Shown one piece after another: positions 1 to 16,700 of a stretch of DNA of 64,000 bases (the first letter of the stretch is position 1; the number at the start of each line of letters is the position of its first letter). A program made the position numbers and the translations under genes. The notes beneath the pieces are model-generated. The model made no database searches and was not told the origin of the DNA. It was given only the letters and a program-made list of their open reading frames with translations. Source of the DNA: Diprion similis (taxonomy: Eukaryota > Arthropoda > Insecta > Hymenoptera > Diprionidae); assembly GCF_021155765.1 (NCBI RefSeq), contig NC_060110.1, positions 18,622,001-18,686,000 on the forward strand, in the 5' to 3' direction.

Positions 1-84
1 ATATCTTTTAATGTGAGAAGTATCAAATTAACTTGTATATAATGATTTAGAAATGTGATATTGACATCTTATATTTAGGGTTAC

Positions 85-3000
85 AATAAAGTAATAAAAA
101 CCATCCAGTTTGACGGCGTTAGTTATCCTTTTATTGACAATCGACTCCACCAGTTGCAGGAAATATCGCATCACTTTCGGCTTCGCTTTCATTGCAAGTA
201 GGTAGAGCAGCGTGCCTTGAGTTGTTGCAATATGTGGGACCCAAATGCGTGCCTTCAATATGTATAAATCAAATGCGTTCTCTAGAAACAAAAATTATAG
301 CTTACCTCCGTAAGGGCTGCTTTAAATCGATTTCGTACTTCGTCATCCCTAATTGCAGCAGTAGCTTCATCAACGCTAAATCCAAGAGCTAATAGAAAAT
401 CAAGAGGCGTATCATGGTCAGAGAAATTGAATATCTCCTCCTGCTCTGATGTTGTGTCACTTGGGGCTCTTGTACACAAGTACTCGTCCCCGGCCAGGGT
501 TAACCCATCTGCTCGAAAACCTCTGCGAAAGCATCGTCCAATTTCCTCTGGGGTTACCTACATTTGATCCATCAGGCTTCAGACTCACTTATAATTAGTA
601 CTCCCTTTTTTATGTCTTACGATTCCAGCAATATCCGGAGATTCCCAAATGCTCTGACCGGCGGTGTTCTTCTCTTCATTTTCTACCACTTGTACTTTAC
701 GAACAAGTTTAGGTTCCGAGCCAGATCGATTATATTTACCCTTCAACATACATTACAGAATTTTTATTGTACATGTGCACGCTGTTCAACGAATATAACA
801 GATTGTCACCAACTTTTTTCCTATCTTCGTCCAATGTGTCCATTTCAGCTCGATTTTTTCTTCGAAATATTTTGAACAATTTACTAGATACTTTTTTCTT
901 TTTTTCATCCTGTTTATTCTCGCTAATTTCAACAGGAGGTTCATCATCTTCATAAACTGAGGAATCGGTTTTCTTCAAATATGATTCAGTGGTATTACTG
1001 CATGGAAGACAGGGTGCGTACCCTCTAGGCATCATTAGCCACTCAGGTGGTGGTTGAGCGTGTATGTTATTTGACATTGTAAAATTCGTTTCACCACGTG
1101 GTAGGTGATTATGTACATTTGACATTGGTGGGAACCATGGAATAGGAACCATATCCGGAGGTGGAGGCTCATTGCCATTCCTTCTGACAGTCGGTTGCCA
1201 ATCTCTGTCAGGAAGTGGAAGCTTCGAGGCCGGCGGTGGTTGCTGATAATTTTGCCAGTACTGCATCATGTATGGAGCAAATGGACAACAAAAGGGATGA
1301 GGTGGCGGTAGAGCTGAGGGAGGTGCAGGTGCAGCCGTATGCAGAGTATTGGGTGCAGTAAGTTGTCTTTGATTTATTGGATATGCAGGTGATAACTGCA
1401 AATGGGTCTCGGTGTCTTTGTGTGAAGTTGAAACATGATTGTTCGGTTGAATGTGCAAATGATCATGATTTTCCTCAGGACTAGCCGCTGTTTGATTTCT
1501 TTTGGAATAATTTGTCTGGATCGGTTTGGCGTAAGTTTTTATGGCAGAATTTGTTCGAAGCAAAGCAGCACTTTCTTGGGGATTTAAAACAGTATCTGAC
1601 TTCCAATAATCAGTATCAGTCGTTGACGACAACATTGTAGACTGTGAGGGTGCAGAGTTTTCGAAAAACGAAGGGGGTGGTTTTGGTAGCTGGTCAAGAG
1701 GAATATGGATGGTTTTTTCACTCTTGCATGATTTGACCTTTCTGAATATATTGAATTTATACTTCTTTGTACCGCATCTCTTCGAGTCATTTGTTGCACA
1801 AACGAACCTTCTGGTTGTCTGAGATTCATTATCGGTGCTATTAGCAGTTGATTTATTATTTGTCCATAGCTCATATACTTTGTTTGAATCATCTAAGTTT
1901 TCATTTTTTGTTTTTAATCGCTTCGAACATTTAATTCTCTTGTATCCTGGGTTCGTTTCTAGAACGATTTTTTTTTTCACTGGGTGGAGTCTTGGATTGC
2001 CAGAGACTGTATCAATATCACTGATACTCGATTTCACTAGTACAGCACCCTTATTGTGGACTAGCACAGATTTTAAATCTGTTGTGCTCCTTAATGTTTT
2101 GCAAGATTCTGTAATCTCTTCATGCTTTACATCTTGTAGTGATGTGATGATTCTATGCTGAGCTGGTGCTGTAAGTATATCTGTGAAACTGTCTTGTCTT
2201 TCTGCTTTATCTAGATCCAGGAAACGCTTACTGGCAATGTATTCTAAACTTCTATGTGCCACATTATCTGGCTCCTTCAGCACTATAACTTTATCCTTGC
2301 CAATTTTGTCATCTCTCGCAGAATTTAGCTGCTCACTAGATTCTTCATCCTCTGATAACTCATCTCTTGAATCTGAACTATTCTCTATTAAATATTTCCC
2401 AATTCGCATCTCAGCATTATCTACGTCCTTCTCCTCGAGCTCTTGATTATTAAATTGGAAAATCCTATTTCTATTCACTTCTTCCGTCTGATAAGCAGTA
2501 ATTTCACATGGTAAATACACGTCCATACAATTGGTAAATGCAGACAAATATTTATTTGTATCATATGGAGTGTATTTTGCTTCAGTATCCCGCTTCTTGA
2601 GTTTTTCTAGACATAAATTTGGGTGCCTTTCAATATTTTCTCGAATTTCATTGTATTTTGTATTGACAGGATCATCCATATGCAAGGGATCGGAGGTACT
2701 TTCAAACCCTCCATCTTTAACATTGTGGTACAGAATAGTTTGAGTGTTGTGAAATTTTCTTTCTGTAGTATGTTCAATTTGTTGCTGCTCACCCGAGTTG
2801 ATTTTGGCTTGATCGGAGGGATCAAAATATCTCGTGCTCAAATCGTTGTGATATGATTTATAGCCACTGCTTTCTCCTCCGCTGGATTCAGTATTTTTTG
2901 CTGTTGTATTGTTACTCCTTCCGCTTGGAGATGTTTTCTCCGAGCCATGACAAACAACACTGACACTGGATCTATCATTAACTATTCTTATTCGGCTGGT

Positions 3001-5091
3001 TTTAGGGGTGTTTTCATCGATGATTATTTTGACTTTTTCTCGCTCTGGATCACCTTTCTTCTCATGTTCCTGATACTTTTTCTCGTTCGATACCATTCTT
3101 TCAATGTAACGTGCCATATTGCAACACATATTTTTCTGTTTATGATTGAAACGTCTGTGCTTTGTCGAATATTTATATCCATTCATTTTCAAATTCGACG
3201 CTATCTCGTCTGAGAAGTTACTTGATGGTTTCTTCAAATATGTTGTGATTTTACTAGGATTCAAAGTCTCATAGCTCTCCATATTACTCAAATTGTCCGA
3301 TGACTGCTTGACAATATTTGATAAGCTTGCTATTTCAACATTCACCATGCTGTTGCTGCTCCGGGAGTTTTTGTGAACACCTTTAGTTCTTTCATCGCTA
3401 CAATTAGCCAGACCATCTTTCGATTGATGTTCGGAAACTAAAAATTTGGTAGTATTATTATTCAATCCTTGAAAATCATCAATTCCAGATGCTGGATGTA
3501 TTAAGGTTTTCATTAGATTATATTTTGCATCATCGTTAACACTGCTTTTATCTTTTTCTGGTTGGGTTAATTTTATATCTGCATTAATAGTATGATTTCT
3601 ATAGTCTTGTTGTTTGTTAGGTCCTTTATGATCTGGCTGATCAGAATAGCATTCAAAATTTATTGAATTGGCGTTATACACTGTTTTGTCTTCAGAAATA
3701 GATGAGAATTTGTTGGCAACTAACAATTTTTTCAGTCTATCACAATCACAGTTCGATGCTTCCATCGAATTCGCTATCGATTGAATCTCTGTTTTTTTTA
3801 AAACATCTTTCTCGCAGCATATTCTCACACCCTTGCTCGGCTGGATAATATTACGATTGGAATCAATACAATGTTTTGTACAATTCAAGTTGGTCGGATC
3901 ACTTGTTCTACTTTTTGGCTCATGCTTTTGCTGTTCTTCAGTTGCAGAATTAACATTATTAGATTCAATCTTATAGGAGGAAAGGTTTTTATCCACATGT
4001 ATAGACTTCTTATGACTGAAAATTCTTGTTCGAGCTGCTCCATGGTTCTCATTGTTTGCGCTGATACCATCATGGTTGTCACAAGCATTGTTTGTTTGTA
4101 AAGTCTTTTTGATTTCAACAATTTTTTGATGATTTTTTTTCTTAGCTTCGTAACTCTTTTTCAAGTTTTCTACATTGTTTTTAATTCGTTGTTTATCTAA
4201 TTCGATTTTTTCCTGCATGGTGGCTTTGGCTGAGATTTTTTTCGAGAAATGGACATCTTGCTTCTTGTTAACTTTTTTCAGAATCTTCTCAGTGCCATGA
4301 GCTAATATTCCCTCTTTTCCCTTTTGCCTTTTGCCTCTAGGTACTTGCTGTGGATTGATACGCGGATCTGAGGACAAAACAGTTTTATAAGACACTTCCT
4401 TTGCATTAGGTGACTTCGTTTCCCCGTTTATTCTGTATGAAGTTTTTTGACAGTCATTTGATTCATTCTTGAGAATTTCTTTATAACCTGTTGATTTAGA
4501 CTGTTTTTTACGTATAGTTTTCACCTCTGATTTATCCTTTGAAATTGAAATCTTGGAATTTTTTTCCTCCTGCTTATCAGAAACTTTATGTCTTGGTTTT
4601 TCTATAGATTTAGGCACGACTTCGTTGAAGTGCTCTGGCCAACGCTTGTAGGTTTGATCCTTTATCAGATTTTCATGAATATGAGGACATTTTTTTATCA
4701 AATTTTTAGGTATTTGTTTTGTTGTTGCTGTTGACACATCAGTATTACTTTTATCATGTGTTCCATAACCCAGTTGTGACCCTTCAGCAGCTATTGAAAA
4801 ATGTAGATTTTCTTGGGCGTGTAAATTATGGTGAATTGGTTGTTCTTTACGTACAGCAAAGCTGCAAGTTTTAGCATTCGTTGTATCGTTATTAGCATGC
4901 AAGTTTTTTTCATTCTTGTTCATAGTAGTTAATGGAACCTGTTCGCAGCTTTTGTAGTCGACGTTAATATCAAATGTAACACCTTCCTGGTCAATGTAAT
5001 GGATCTTTATGCGCGATATGGCAATATCTTGATCCGCTGTATCGGTGGGACAGAGTGTGCGAGCCGTGCTCCCAGTTCTTTTACTAAACAA
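85..5091 (-). CDS. Long disordered Lys/Ser/Asn-rich protein, partial at its 3' end
   Basis: Not recognised. One reading frame of about 1,450 codons covers 740-5091. A donor at 740/739 (GG|GTAAAT, phase 2) fits an acceptor before 522 (TTTCGCAG|A, phase 2). The next exons are 522-306 and 252-85, and the last ends at a likely donor, so coding continues past the left edge. The main exon is low-complexity: charged, rich in Lys, Ser and Asn, with a Pro-rich stretch and a basic patch KLFKIFRRK near its end. The exon at 252-85 (TTQGTLLYLLAMKAKP) resembles an ankyrin repeat; this is a weak inference. The start is unclear. The frame opens after a stop with no ATG for about 56 codons, while another frame gives a protein-like stretch starting with ATG at 5237. 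Either a 5' exon or frame change is missed, or translation starts at the internal Met near 4920. Function unknown. Confidence 0.6.
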
Positions 5092-5237
5092 TGTGATTTG
5101 CTATGTATTGGTGAATCTTTACTGTCACCGGCTATACTTAGAAATAAACAAGGTCGCTGGTTCTTTGAAAATGTCTTGCTTCTTTCTAAGTGCTTCATTG
5201 CGTCTACCACGCTGTTCACAATTGCTGTCACAATCAA

Positions 5238-5987
5238 ATCATCCCAAATAATCCTCTATGTACATACAAAATTGTTGAAATAAATCATGAACACAGGTGT
5301 TTTCAAATTTTGTTTACAAACTTATGTCCTGCTGGTACCAAAAGAGAATTGAAGGTAATTAAAATATATTCAAATAATATCCACATTTTACGACATAAAA
5401 AAATGAGCTGTCATTTTTAGCGACAGGGCAATAGTTTCACGAGCTCTCATTGGTTGCGTCACTTTTATGCTGATTTTTAGACTTAGCCCTGCCTTCAAGC
5501 CTCTACCAAATCAATAGCTAGTGAGAGATGACGAAATATTTCAGTTTCTTGACGTGATGTGAGTATGATTTGAAATTCAAAATCTGCGGCAGTAGAGTCA
5601 ATATGAATACTGAAATTTTATGAGGAACATAGCATTATCGATATAAAAATACTCTACGAGTTGAGAAGTATATTTTTACTCTCAGAATTCAATTTTAACT
5701 GAAATTATCTTTATAATAAGCGAGTTTCGGTTATTAACATGATCGTAAAACACACACAGATGGTCTGTTGATCCTGACCGGCGGAAAAGTCCCGTGCGCG
5801 TGCGTAACGTGACGCAACACCTGACCAATCCTGATAGGCATAGGTGAAGGTCAGGTCAGGCTACACGTAAAGCGTGGACAAGAGCCGAAGAGTTCAGAAG
5901 AGTTCGAAGAGAGCATCCGAGTGGACTGGTCGTTGGTAGCGCATCAGAGGTCGAACCAAGTGCAGTGACATTTTGTTTGGTTATAAA
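5238..5987. promoter_or_regulatory. Divergent intergenic region between the disordered-protein gene and Pgi
   Basis: The two flanking genes point away from each other, so this 0.75-kb stretch should hold both promoters and 5' UTRs. The Pgi side, from about 5760, is richer in GC. It has an inverted-CCAAT-like element (GACCAATCC near 5823), a CRE-like TGACGCAA near 5810 and a run of AGGTCA-type half-sites. On the other side ATTGGTTGCGTCAC lies near 5450. No TATA box could be assigned with confidence. Confidence 0.45.
5845..5853 (+). promoter_or_regulatory. Candidate ERR-type response element upstream of Pgi
   Basis: TGAAGGTCA fits the TNAAGGTCA consensus of estrogen-related-receptor monomer sites and is followed at once by another GTCAGG half-site. 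It lies about 135 bp before the Pgi start codon. In Drosophila ERR is known to drive glycolytic genes. The link here is inference from one motif. Confidence 0.35.
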
Positions 5988-9703
<3,716 letters not shown>

Positions 9704-9723
9704 GCATTTAATTGATTGTGTAG

Positions 9724-9901
9724 TGTGGAGTTGGGTAAACAGCTAGCACTGAAAATCCTACCAATGCTGTATCATAATGGTGCTGTCCAGACCGAAGATT
9801 CGTCTACGAATGGCCTAATTAATTTCATCAAGATGCAGACCTGCATGTGTGCGTCCACCACCTGTGATACAGTGGAATCGGAACCCAAATCGCTTTTTTG
9901 A
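9724..9901 (+). CDS. Pgi: Duplicated alternative terminal exon of Pgi
   Basis: Twenty bases after the Pgi stop an acceptor-like TTGATTGTGTAG is followed by a second version of the last exon. It begins TGTGGAGTTGGG, against TGTGGAATTGGG in the first copy. Both copies start in the same phase, so either joins exon 10 correctly. This copy keeps VELGKQLA with the catalytic lysine and the [10 protein letters not shown] helix, diverges between them, and ends in a longer Cys-containing tail ([18 protein letters not shown]). Using it would give 575 residues. The open frame and kept active site argue for a functional alternative exon over a decayed copy. Transcript support is needed. Confidence 0.7.
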
Positions 9902-10718
9902 CCATTTACGGTTCATTTTCATGTGAGTCAGCCTATTGTGAAATATATCTTCGCATTATGTACTTGAAATTCCTCTATGTATGCTCAGTAAATTCAAATA
10001 TGCATATTAGATTGTTGAATGTTAGCGATAGTTATGGATGTCTACTTTCTCATTTTCATTCGTTTTCTGTTAATATCTAGCTAATAACCCATGACCCGTC
10101 ATCAACCAAATTAGAAAGTCTGGAACTAATCACTTAAACTATTATTGATTAAATTAATACATGTACATGTGAAAAAATGTATACTACTTCGTTTATTATA
10201 CATAAATATTATATACTTTGTTATACGCATAATTTATAATTTTTTTACATCAAATTGATATCCTTGTATCATTCCCAGTGGAAAAACAAATATAATACAT
10301 TGATTTTTAAGATTGATATTAGATATCGGTCATGTATGTAACATCATAACGTTATTCTTAGTAACTATCTTTAATAGAAAAACAGAACTCTAACTCATAA
10401 AACTCGTGAATTTTTTCTATTATTCAATACCTTATTCGTACTGCTGTCATAGTACAAATACCAACCAGTCCTTGTTAGCGCATTTATGTTTCTAAGGATG
10501 TTTTTCCTTTGATATGTAACACTTGGTAACATTTACATACATTATTTCACACAAAGTTGCAAAATAAAATTTTATCTCTTGAAAAAGTTCTATGCAAAGT
10601 GTAGAAATCTACAAAAATGGATTTATACTTGAAGAAGCTTCATGAAAATTTATTCACTAGCATACTTGATGAAATTCAAAAGTGACAATCACATGAGTAT
10701 TATGGTGCAATTCTTCAT
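9902..10718. other. Convergent 3' intergenic region, Pgi to Xdh
   Basis: AT-rich DNA between the ends of two genes that face each other. It should hold both 3' UTRs. No open frame resembling a protein, RNA gene or clear repeat was seen. Confidence 0.6.
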
Positions 10719-13700
10719 TTAGGGTGGAACGTTCCATGGGTTACTTTTGTCGAGATTCTCTAGCTGTAGGTACATAAAATGAGAATAATTTTCGTTAAAT
10801 CGTGTACCTTTATGTTACACCATACGAGTTCTTACCTTCTGTGTTAGATGATCAATGCATGCTGTACGGATACGAGCCGCGGTAGCTGGAGAGTCAAATC
10901 TAAAGTAACCTGTAACATTAGCATCTTGCCGTGCACTTTCTATTGCATTTTTAATAGCAAAGAAAACCGAAGATGCAAGGAACAACGGGGGTTCACCAAC
11001 AGCCTAAAATTTAAAGAACAGAGTTTCTGCTAAAAGTAGCTCTTTGATGAATCACCCACATGCAAAATGTTTCTATTTTTATTATGTCGCACCTTTGAAG
11101 AATAAACCGCTCTAGGATTTGGAGCCCCTTTCAGAAGAGAAACATTGAATTCTATAGGAATGTCTGTAAAGCCAGGTATTTTGTAGGCTCCAGGACCGCG
11201 GCTGTATAGTGTTCCAGTTGGTGAATAGATCAACTCTTCCAGAGTAAACAATCCATACCCCTGGATGAACCCACCTTCAACTTGGCCAACATCTATGGCA
11301 GGGTTTAAACTCTCACCTAAATCCATTACGATATCTGTCCGCAAAATCTGAAAGATTTTTCTATTAGCAAACTTACACGTAATTAGTTAATACAATAAAT
11401 TGTTTTACGTCTAGCGTCAAACAAGGGCAAGCACCTGATGGTCTCCCGTTAGGCAATCAATTTCAACTTCACTACATGCTGTTCCATACGTAAAGTAATT
11501 GAATGGGTTGCCCGAATTAGTTTCAAAAGAGTATCCAACATCCGGAGTGGCATAAAATCCAGTCGCTGAGAGACTGATTCTTTGCATATAAGCTGTACTT
11601 ATCCAGTCTTCCCAGGTACCTTCTGGGTTCGCACTCATAATGGGTTTTAATCGGTCGACAATTTGTTGGCATGCATTCTAAAATGTGGCCAGAAACGTAC
11701 GGAATATTATTTATAATCGACTACTTAGCAGTAACTTTCCATGACTCTACTATGGATTACCAATCGGTTATTGTATTTACCATGACAGCCATTCCATTGA
11801 GATCAGATCCTGCACTGGCTGCAGTAGCAGATGTATTTGGCACTTTATCAGTCGACGTTTCTGCTATATGTATTTTTTCTGGATTTACTTTGAGTACTCT
11901 GCTTGCAACCTAAAAGTAAATTCCAATTGAAGAATCTACGAATACAAAAATGTAGTTCCGTCTTGTTCTTGAAACGTACTTGGATCATTTTGGTATGCAA
12001 ACCCTGTCCCATCTCGGTACCACCATGGCTCATTAATACAGAGCCATCTGTATAGACATGAACCAATGCGCCACCCTGATTAAGGAATGCAGCTGTAAAG
12101 GCAATCCCAAATTTTGTTGGCACTACCGCAATCCCTCTTTTTTTATACCTGTTTTGTCTTTATACGGAAAATTTGCATGACATTAAAGTATTCAATTTAT
12201 TGTGATACTAGCTACTACGAATGTTTGGCAGTGTGTTACTTGATGGTGCCACTATGTAGGATATAGATGATGGACTAAAAACCAATTTCTTACTTGTTAT
12301 AATTTCCAACTGCAGCAGCTCTACTCGTGTAATCAGAAGTCTCAAGGCATTGGTGCCAGCATCGCTGAATTGTGCAATGATTGAGTTGTTGATTATAGTG
12401 TGTCAAATTTCCTTCTTCGTACAGATTCAACTCAGATACCTGTTGTGAAAAGTTAGCAATTATCCATGATAATTTTCTAGACATGAACTAATCTCGATAA
12501 ATCGTATGAAGTATGCAAAAAGTAATTCAATCAAGCAGAGTGCTATCAATAAGAATGCTACGAAAATTACCTTTACGGTATCCATTTTGAGGAAATCAGC
12601 TACCTGTCGTATCATGTTCTCCGCTACGAACATACCTTGCGGACCTCCAAAGCCTCGAAAAGCCGTATTGGATGGTAAATTGGTTTTGCACATGTAACCA
12701 TATAGATCTACTGATGGGATTTTATAGGCATTCTCGAAATGGAACAGTGCACGTTCAAGTATCTATATATCATGAGTATTGTTATTACATCATAGATATT
12801 ACCATATACAGAAAACAAGTGAAATGAAAGCAAATTTAACCTTTAGAGGACGGGGAATTTTTCAGTTCAAATAGAGTATCGATTTTCTCTAAAATTGTCT
12901 TAAATGTTCACTCAACTTCTCAAGACAATTATCTGACTTGGCAGGTGGTCTCTATAGGGACCACCCCCGTCCTCTAAAGGTTAATGATTATATAACGGAC
13001 CATTTTATGCTGGTAGTTTGCATCTACTTGATTTTACTTCAATTTTCAACTTACGGATGATGATAAATCGGCTGAATATCCTGCATTATTGTAAATGTAT
13101 ACTTGTGCAACTTTTATTAATCCATCACTATTAAAACCAATTTTCCATTTATAATAAAATGGATGCCGGGTACCACTGATCATCATATCTTCATCTCTGT
13201 CAAGCATACAACGTACTGGCCTTTGCAACCTAATCAGATTTAGACATTTATCAAATCATTCTTAGTTCTATACAACGTTAATCAATCCATACTACAAAAT
13301 CACAAACCTGTGTGCAGCTAGAGCAACTGGTAGCGCAACTAACATTCCACGTGACTCCTTCCCTCCAAAGCCACCACCCATGCGTTTAACACGAGTAGTT
13401 ACTCTATTGATGGGGACGTGGAGAACGTGCGCTACAAGTTTTTGAATTTCCGATGGATGCTGTGATGAACAAAAAACTTCTATTTCATTCTCTTCATGAG
13501 GTACAGCAATAGAAGCATGTGTCTCCAGATAAAAATGTTCTTGTCCACCCATTCGGACTTCCCCCTCTAGAACATGGTCTACTGCTGCAAATGCTTTTGC
13601 TGGATCTCCTTTCACAATCCGTTTTGGAGTATCTGAGATGAATGACTTCTCCTTGATGGCATCCTGTTTAGTGAAAACTAGATTATATGATTCAGAATGC

Positions 13701-16700
13701 CGGTAGAATGACATTCAATATTTTATTGTCTTTACCTCAATTGTTACAATAATTGGACAGAGATCTTCATACTCAATTTGGACCATTCGTGCGCCTTTCT
13801 GCGCCGTCGCTTGATCAACAGCAACAATAGCACCGATCAGTTGCCCCTGACTAGTTACCTAACATTGAATAAAATGTTAATTATAGACACCCAGTAAGAA
13901 TGATATGTTTGTCCTTTTTTCTTGAAACTTTTTGTGTCACTTAACCAGTTTCTGTGAATAAACATTTAATAATGTTATATTACCTTTTCTGATATGAATA
14001 ATTCCTCATCATGGAAAATAGGACCAATCCATCTTCTATCATCCGGTACATCTTTTGCACTGAAAAATGCTTCAACGCCTTTAAGAGCTAGAGCTGCGGA
14101 CGCATCTATTTTAATTATTTTTGCATGTGCTCGTGTAGAAATAACTAACGCGAGATATAACTCTCCAACGAATTTTGGCATGTCGTCACAGTAAATGGCT
14201 TCGCCTGTAGCTTGTTTAAGTGCACTGGCATGAATGATTGGCCTACCAACTAGATCAGTGCGTTCTTGAGTTTTGGGAGCCTGTAATCAAGTATGATGAA
14301 TAGTAACAAGGTTTACTCCCATCTTGTGAGTAGATTTGAATTACTATTATATGTAAACTCAAGTCATTATTATTGGAGAGCAACATACTACTTGGAAATA
14401 CTGCGAGCTCATTGGAGGTTTGTAGTGAAAACCATCAGCAGCATTGTTCAGCTCTTTGGGTAGTGAATCTACTCCAATTGAGTCCATGTTGAGGTACTTC
14501 GTTATCTGGAGAAAAGCCTTGAAGAATAAACTGAAAGCAGTATCATTTTTCACTTATGCATGTTATATTCAGGTAGGAATTGAGTGTTGTCATCGAAAGA
14601 TTTTTTAATCATACGCACCTTAAAGTTAGTGCACGACGATATTGTACCATACCTCCAGGGACGTTTCCAGGTAATGGCAATTCTATCATAAGCGAATCGA
14701 ACACTGAGTCTAGTAGTGGCTCATCCCATTTTCTAAAAAGTGATGTGTGTTATTCGTATTGAACATGGAGTACTTAGCAGAGGTGTGTTGTATTATTCTG
14801 TCAAATTATCCTTAATGTACCACGTACTTCCCTATCATGCTCTCACACGTTTTTCTGGCCAATGTAGTAGTCGGTGCCATGCCTCCATATGCCAAGAAAG
14901 CATTCTGAACTTCATTTGTTCCTGGGTTGAATGATACATTTATTGCAGAATTGACAATAGCAATGTCGTCGTCTCGTCGTTTTGCTTGTTTGTAGGCAAC
15001 GAAATACTGATACTGAAATATTACGTTTTTCCTAAATACTTTCGTTTATTTTACTACCATTTTGATGCTTTCTTCATCATTATTTCGCAATCTCATGAAT
15101 GATAACAAATGAAGCTACTGATAATCTATTCGTTAAAATAATGATGTTTCATCATACCTGTTTTGTGAAAGGTATTCCAATAGAAACTAAAACTTCATCC
15201 GGTAAAACAACATTGCGACGATAGCCAACCCAAAATGTGTGATCCATCGGAATTTCCCTTTCTCCTCGGTCTAGACTGCGCAAGGTTAATGTTACATTAG
15301 CAGCCATAAATATAGGATTTAAGTCAGATATTGGGCTACCAGTCATTATGTTTCCACCGACAGCCTGCAAAAAAGAAAATACTAATGTTTTGGGAAATTC
15401 AGTGTATAACTGAAATACTTATCCGAACTTACAGCAACATTGCGAATTTGTTTTCCAGCAAACCAATGTAACATAGCTACTATTTCGCTAAATATCCTTG
15501 TCTGAAATCCTGTAAAATAGTGCACATTATTGTAAACGAAAATAATCAATACTCATTCTGAATAACTCACGTGTTCATTAGCAAAGAAATATCGATATCA
15601 TATTCAGTAAATTATAAGGTCGTCCAAATGCTTCATGCGTATGCATCATGATTACACTTTCAATAACGCGAAGTTTTTAAAATTCTCGACTCACTTGGTT
15701 TTTTGCTTATTTGATGTTTAAGAACTTCTTCTAATTCAATCAAAGTTACGCTTGCCCCCACTTTCAAGGTATTTCTTGTTTCTATTATTTGCTTCATCTC
15801 AGGAACCATCGTCGGTTGTATCAGCACAGGATACACGCAGTGCTTGAATTTGACTTCAACACCTTAAACCAAATGCATTCAAGATAATCAAGAGATGATA
15901 TGAAATCTTAGTAACACTGAGTGTGAAACAAATTAACTTACCGACTTCGGAATTTCCAACAATAATTTTTGCAGTTGGATATTTTTTTTTCAAAGCTAAC
16001 AATTCATCGAGTTGATTTGGTCGGTACCATGTCACATTCTTTCCTTTAAATATCAAATATTGCTTATCAAGTTCGTCCGAGATCTATTAATAGTAAAATG
16101 CCGAACATCAAATTATATGGAATTAGATACACGTAATCGTATCAGAAATAAAGGTTACAAATTAGTTATTCGAAACTAAACGTAACACAATGAATGCTTT
16201 TTTTTTATCAATTGTAAAAAATAATTACTTGCATAATTGTTCCTACCTTCAACTTTGGTGGGAATATAAGTTCTTGGGAAGGGTCATAGGGTGTGAATTC
16301 TGTCGAATTAAACAGTTTATCAGATGTAGAGGTGGGATTTGTTTTGCAACAGGCATCTCCGTTTTGACTAGTTTTTCCACACTGAGGCAGCGCATTGCTG
16401 TTTTGACAACAAGCATCTCCCATTTGGCAGGTTTTTTTGCCATTCAGCATTCCATTATTCTGCATGTTTGACAGAATTTGAGATTGTTCCCACTCTTCTG
16501 TAAAAGTCCGGAAGCCTTCTATGATCGGTCGGTATCCTGTGCACCTACACAAATTGCCTGAAATAATTACAAAACAATTTCAGTAATATTGAGCTAAATT
16601 ACATCAATAATTTTGCTGATCAAGTATATGATCACTCGCACAGAAACATTATTTCTCAACTTTGTCTAGTCTGTGTAGTAACAATTTGTGTCTCAACGAT

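Noticed and set aside
589-739. Open stretch of about 50 codons following the main exon of the left-edge gene, ending at a GTGAGT site
   Set aside because: It is reached only by a one-base frame change past a TAA. The donor at 740/739 joins the next exon in phase without it. It could still be an alternative exon end if the GGG run is an assembly error.
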